NCBI GenBank assembly: GCA_007125585.1
Contig: SLCY01000095.1
Span: 1 to 54,701, forward strand
Source: Bacteroidales bacterium
GTDB taxonomy: Bacteria; Bacteroidota; Bacteroidia; Bacteroidales; UBA7960
Direction: 5' to 3'
Length of the DNA: 54,701 nucleotides
Numbering within the stretch: position 1 is the stretch's first letter; every line of letters starts with the position of its first letter. The notes below the pieces were generated by a model. That model made no database searches, had not been told where the DNA came from, and worked only from the letters and a program-made list of their open reading frames with translations. Of this stretch, positions 54,581 to 54,701 are shown one piece after another. The translations under genes were made by a program, and so were the position numbers.

Positions 54581-54701
54581 CTAATTGTTAACCTGTACCC
54601 TGCCTGTGGCAACGCCCTCAGCCGTGGTCACCTGTATGAAATATACCCCGTCCATCAATTCGGAAATATTCATCTCATATTGTTTGCCATGTACAGAGGC
54701 G
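54581..54701 (-). CDS. T9SS type A sorting domain, C-terminal end (partial)
   Basis: The last 39 residues of a gene running off the right edge: ...YEMNISELMDGVYFIQVTT, then AEGVATGRVQVNN, stop. This is the end of a type A T9SS C-terminal domain (pattern: hydrophobic strand, L-G/D-GVYF, polar turn, K/R-hydrophobic last strand). The protein is secreted by the type IX system and attached to the surface. Its functional domain lies outside the window. Confidence 0.88.
   Translation of the reverse strand, partial: ASVHGKQYEMNISELMDGVYFIQVTTAEGVATGRVQVNN

Overview
The window is chromosomal DNA of a Bacteroidota bacterium, probably Bacteroidales or Marinilabiliales-like. The evidence is internal. 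Many genes are preceded by the phylum's TAnnTTTG -7 promoter box. There is a CarboxypepD_reg/TonB receptor of the Oar type, a GldA-like ABC ATPase, two proteins with type IX secretion (T9SS) C-terminal sorting domains, PorT-like barrels, and a short-leader or leaderless style of gene start. Coding density is high and most genes are housekeeping. No rRNA, CRISPR array, phage or insertion sequence was seen.

Layout. 0-7.4 kb: aroQ, a family 2 glycosyltransferase converging on it, tRNA-Ser(UGA), an OsmC-like protein, a large Oar-like TonB receptor and a PorT-like barrel. 7.4-10.2 kb: a tandemly duplicated ~138-bp intergenic unit, then yicC-gmk-nadD. 10.3-14.2 kb: metK and gldA (minus), rsgA and dtd (plus). 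14.2-17 kb: the lipid/ribosome operon DUF177-rpmF-plsX-fabH. 17.2-21.7 kb: a 1,076-residue multi-cofactor flavoprotein and a SagB-like nitroreductase. 21.7-27.4 kb: a lipoprotein, an ECF sigma factor, an anti-sigma-like protein that also carries a predicted outer-membrane barrel, a structured non-coding stretch and a TPR protein. 27.5-32.7 kb: a nucleotidyltransferase/metallophosphoesterase pair, an AbgT transporter and a T9SS type B protein. 32.9-38.4 kb: lepA, rsmI, a hypothetical, tdk and pgi. 38.4-46.6 kb: rimP-nusA-infB and a DUF2723 membrane protein. 46.7-54.7 kb: tRNA-Gln(UUG), a YjbR-like protein, a tag remnant, an MFS exporter, a divergent D-lactate dehydrogenase/lactate permease pair, a PagL-like lipid A deacylase, an EamA transporter and the tail of a T9SS type A protein.

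How genes work together. DUF177-rpmF-plsX-fabH links ribosome assembly to fatty-acid and phospholipid initiation. rimP-nusA-infB is the classic transcription/translation operon. ldhA and lldP make and move lactate. The ECF sigma and the TM-plus-barrel protein look like an envelope-sensing pair.

Most notable observations: (1) an ungapped 42-bp promoter-linked element in four copies at three loci (7.6/7.7, 28.8 and 54.4 kb), ending in a TAnnTTTG-type box; (2) the sigma/anti-sigma-barrel fusion; (3) the fused 2Fe-2S / FAD-NAD / two 4Fe-4S / BFD / DAO oxidoreductase; (4) a hairpin-rich 450-bp gap at 24.7-25.1 kb that may encode an RNA; (5) a decayed tag gene between the MFS exporter and the YjbR-like gene. 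All functional statements rest on reading motifs and translations; no database search was run.
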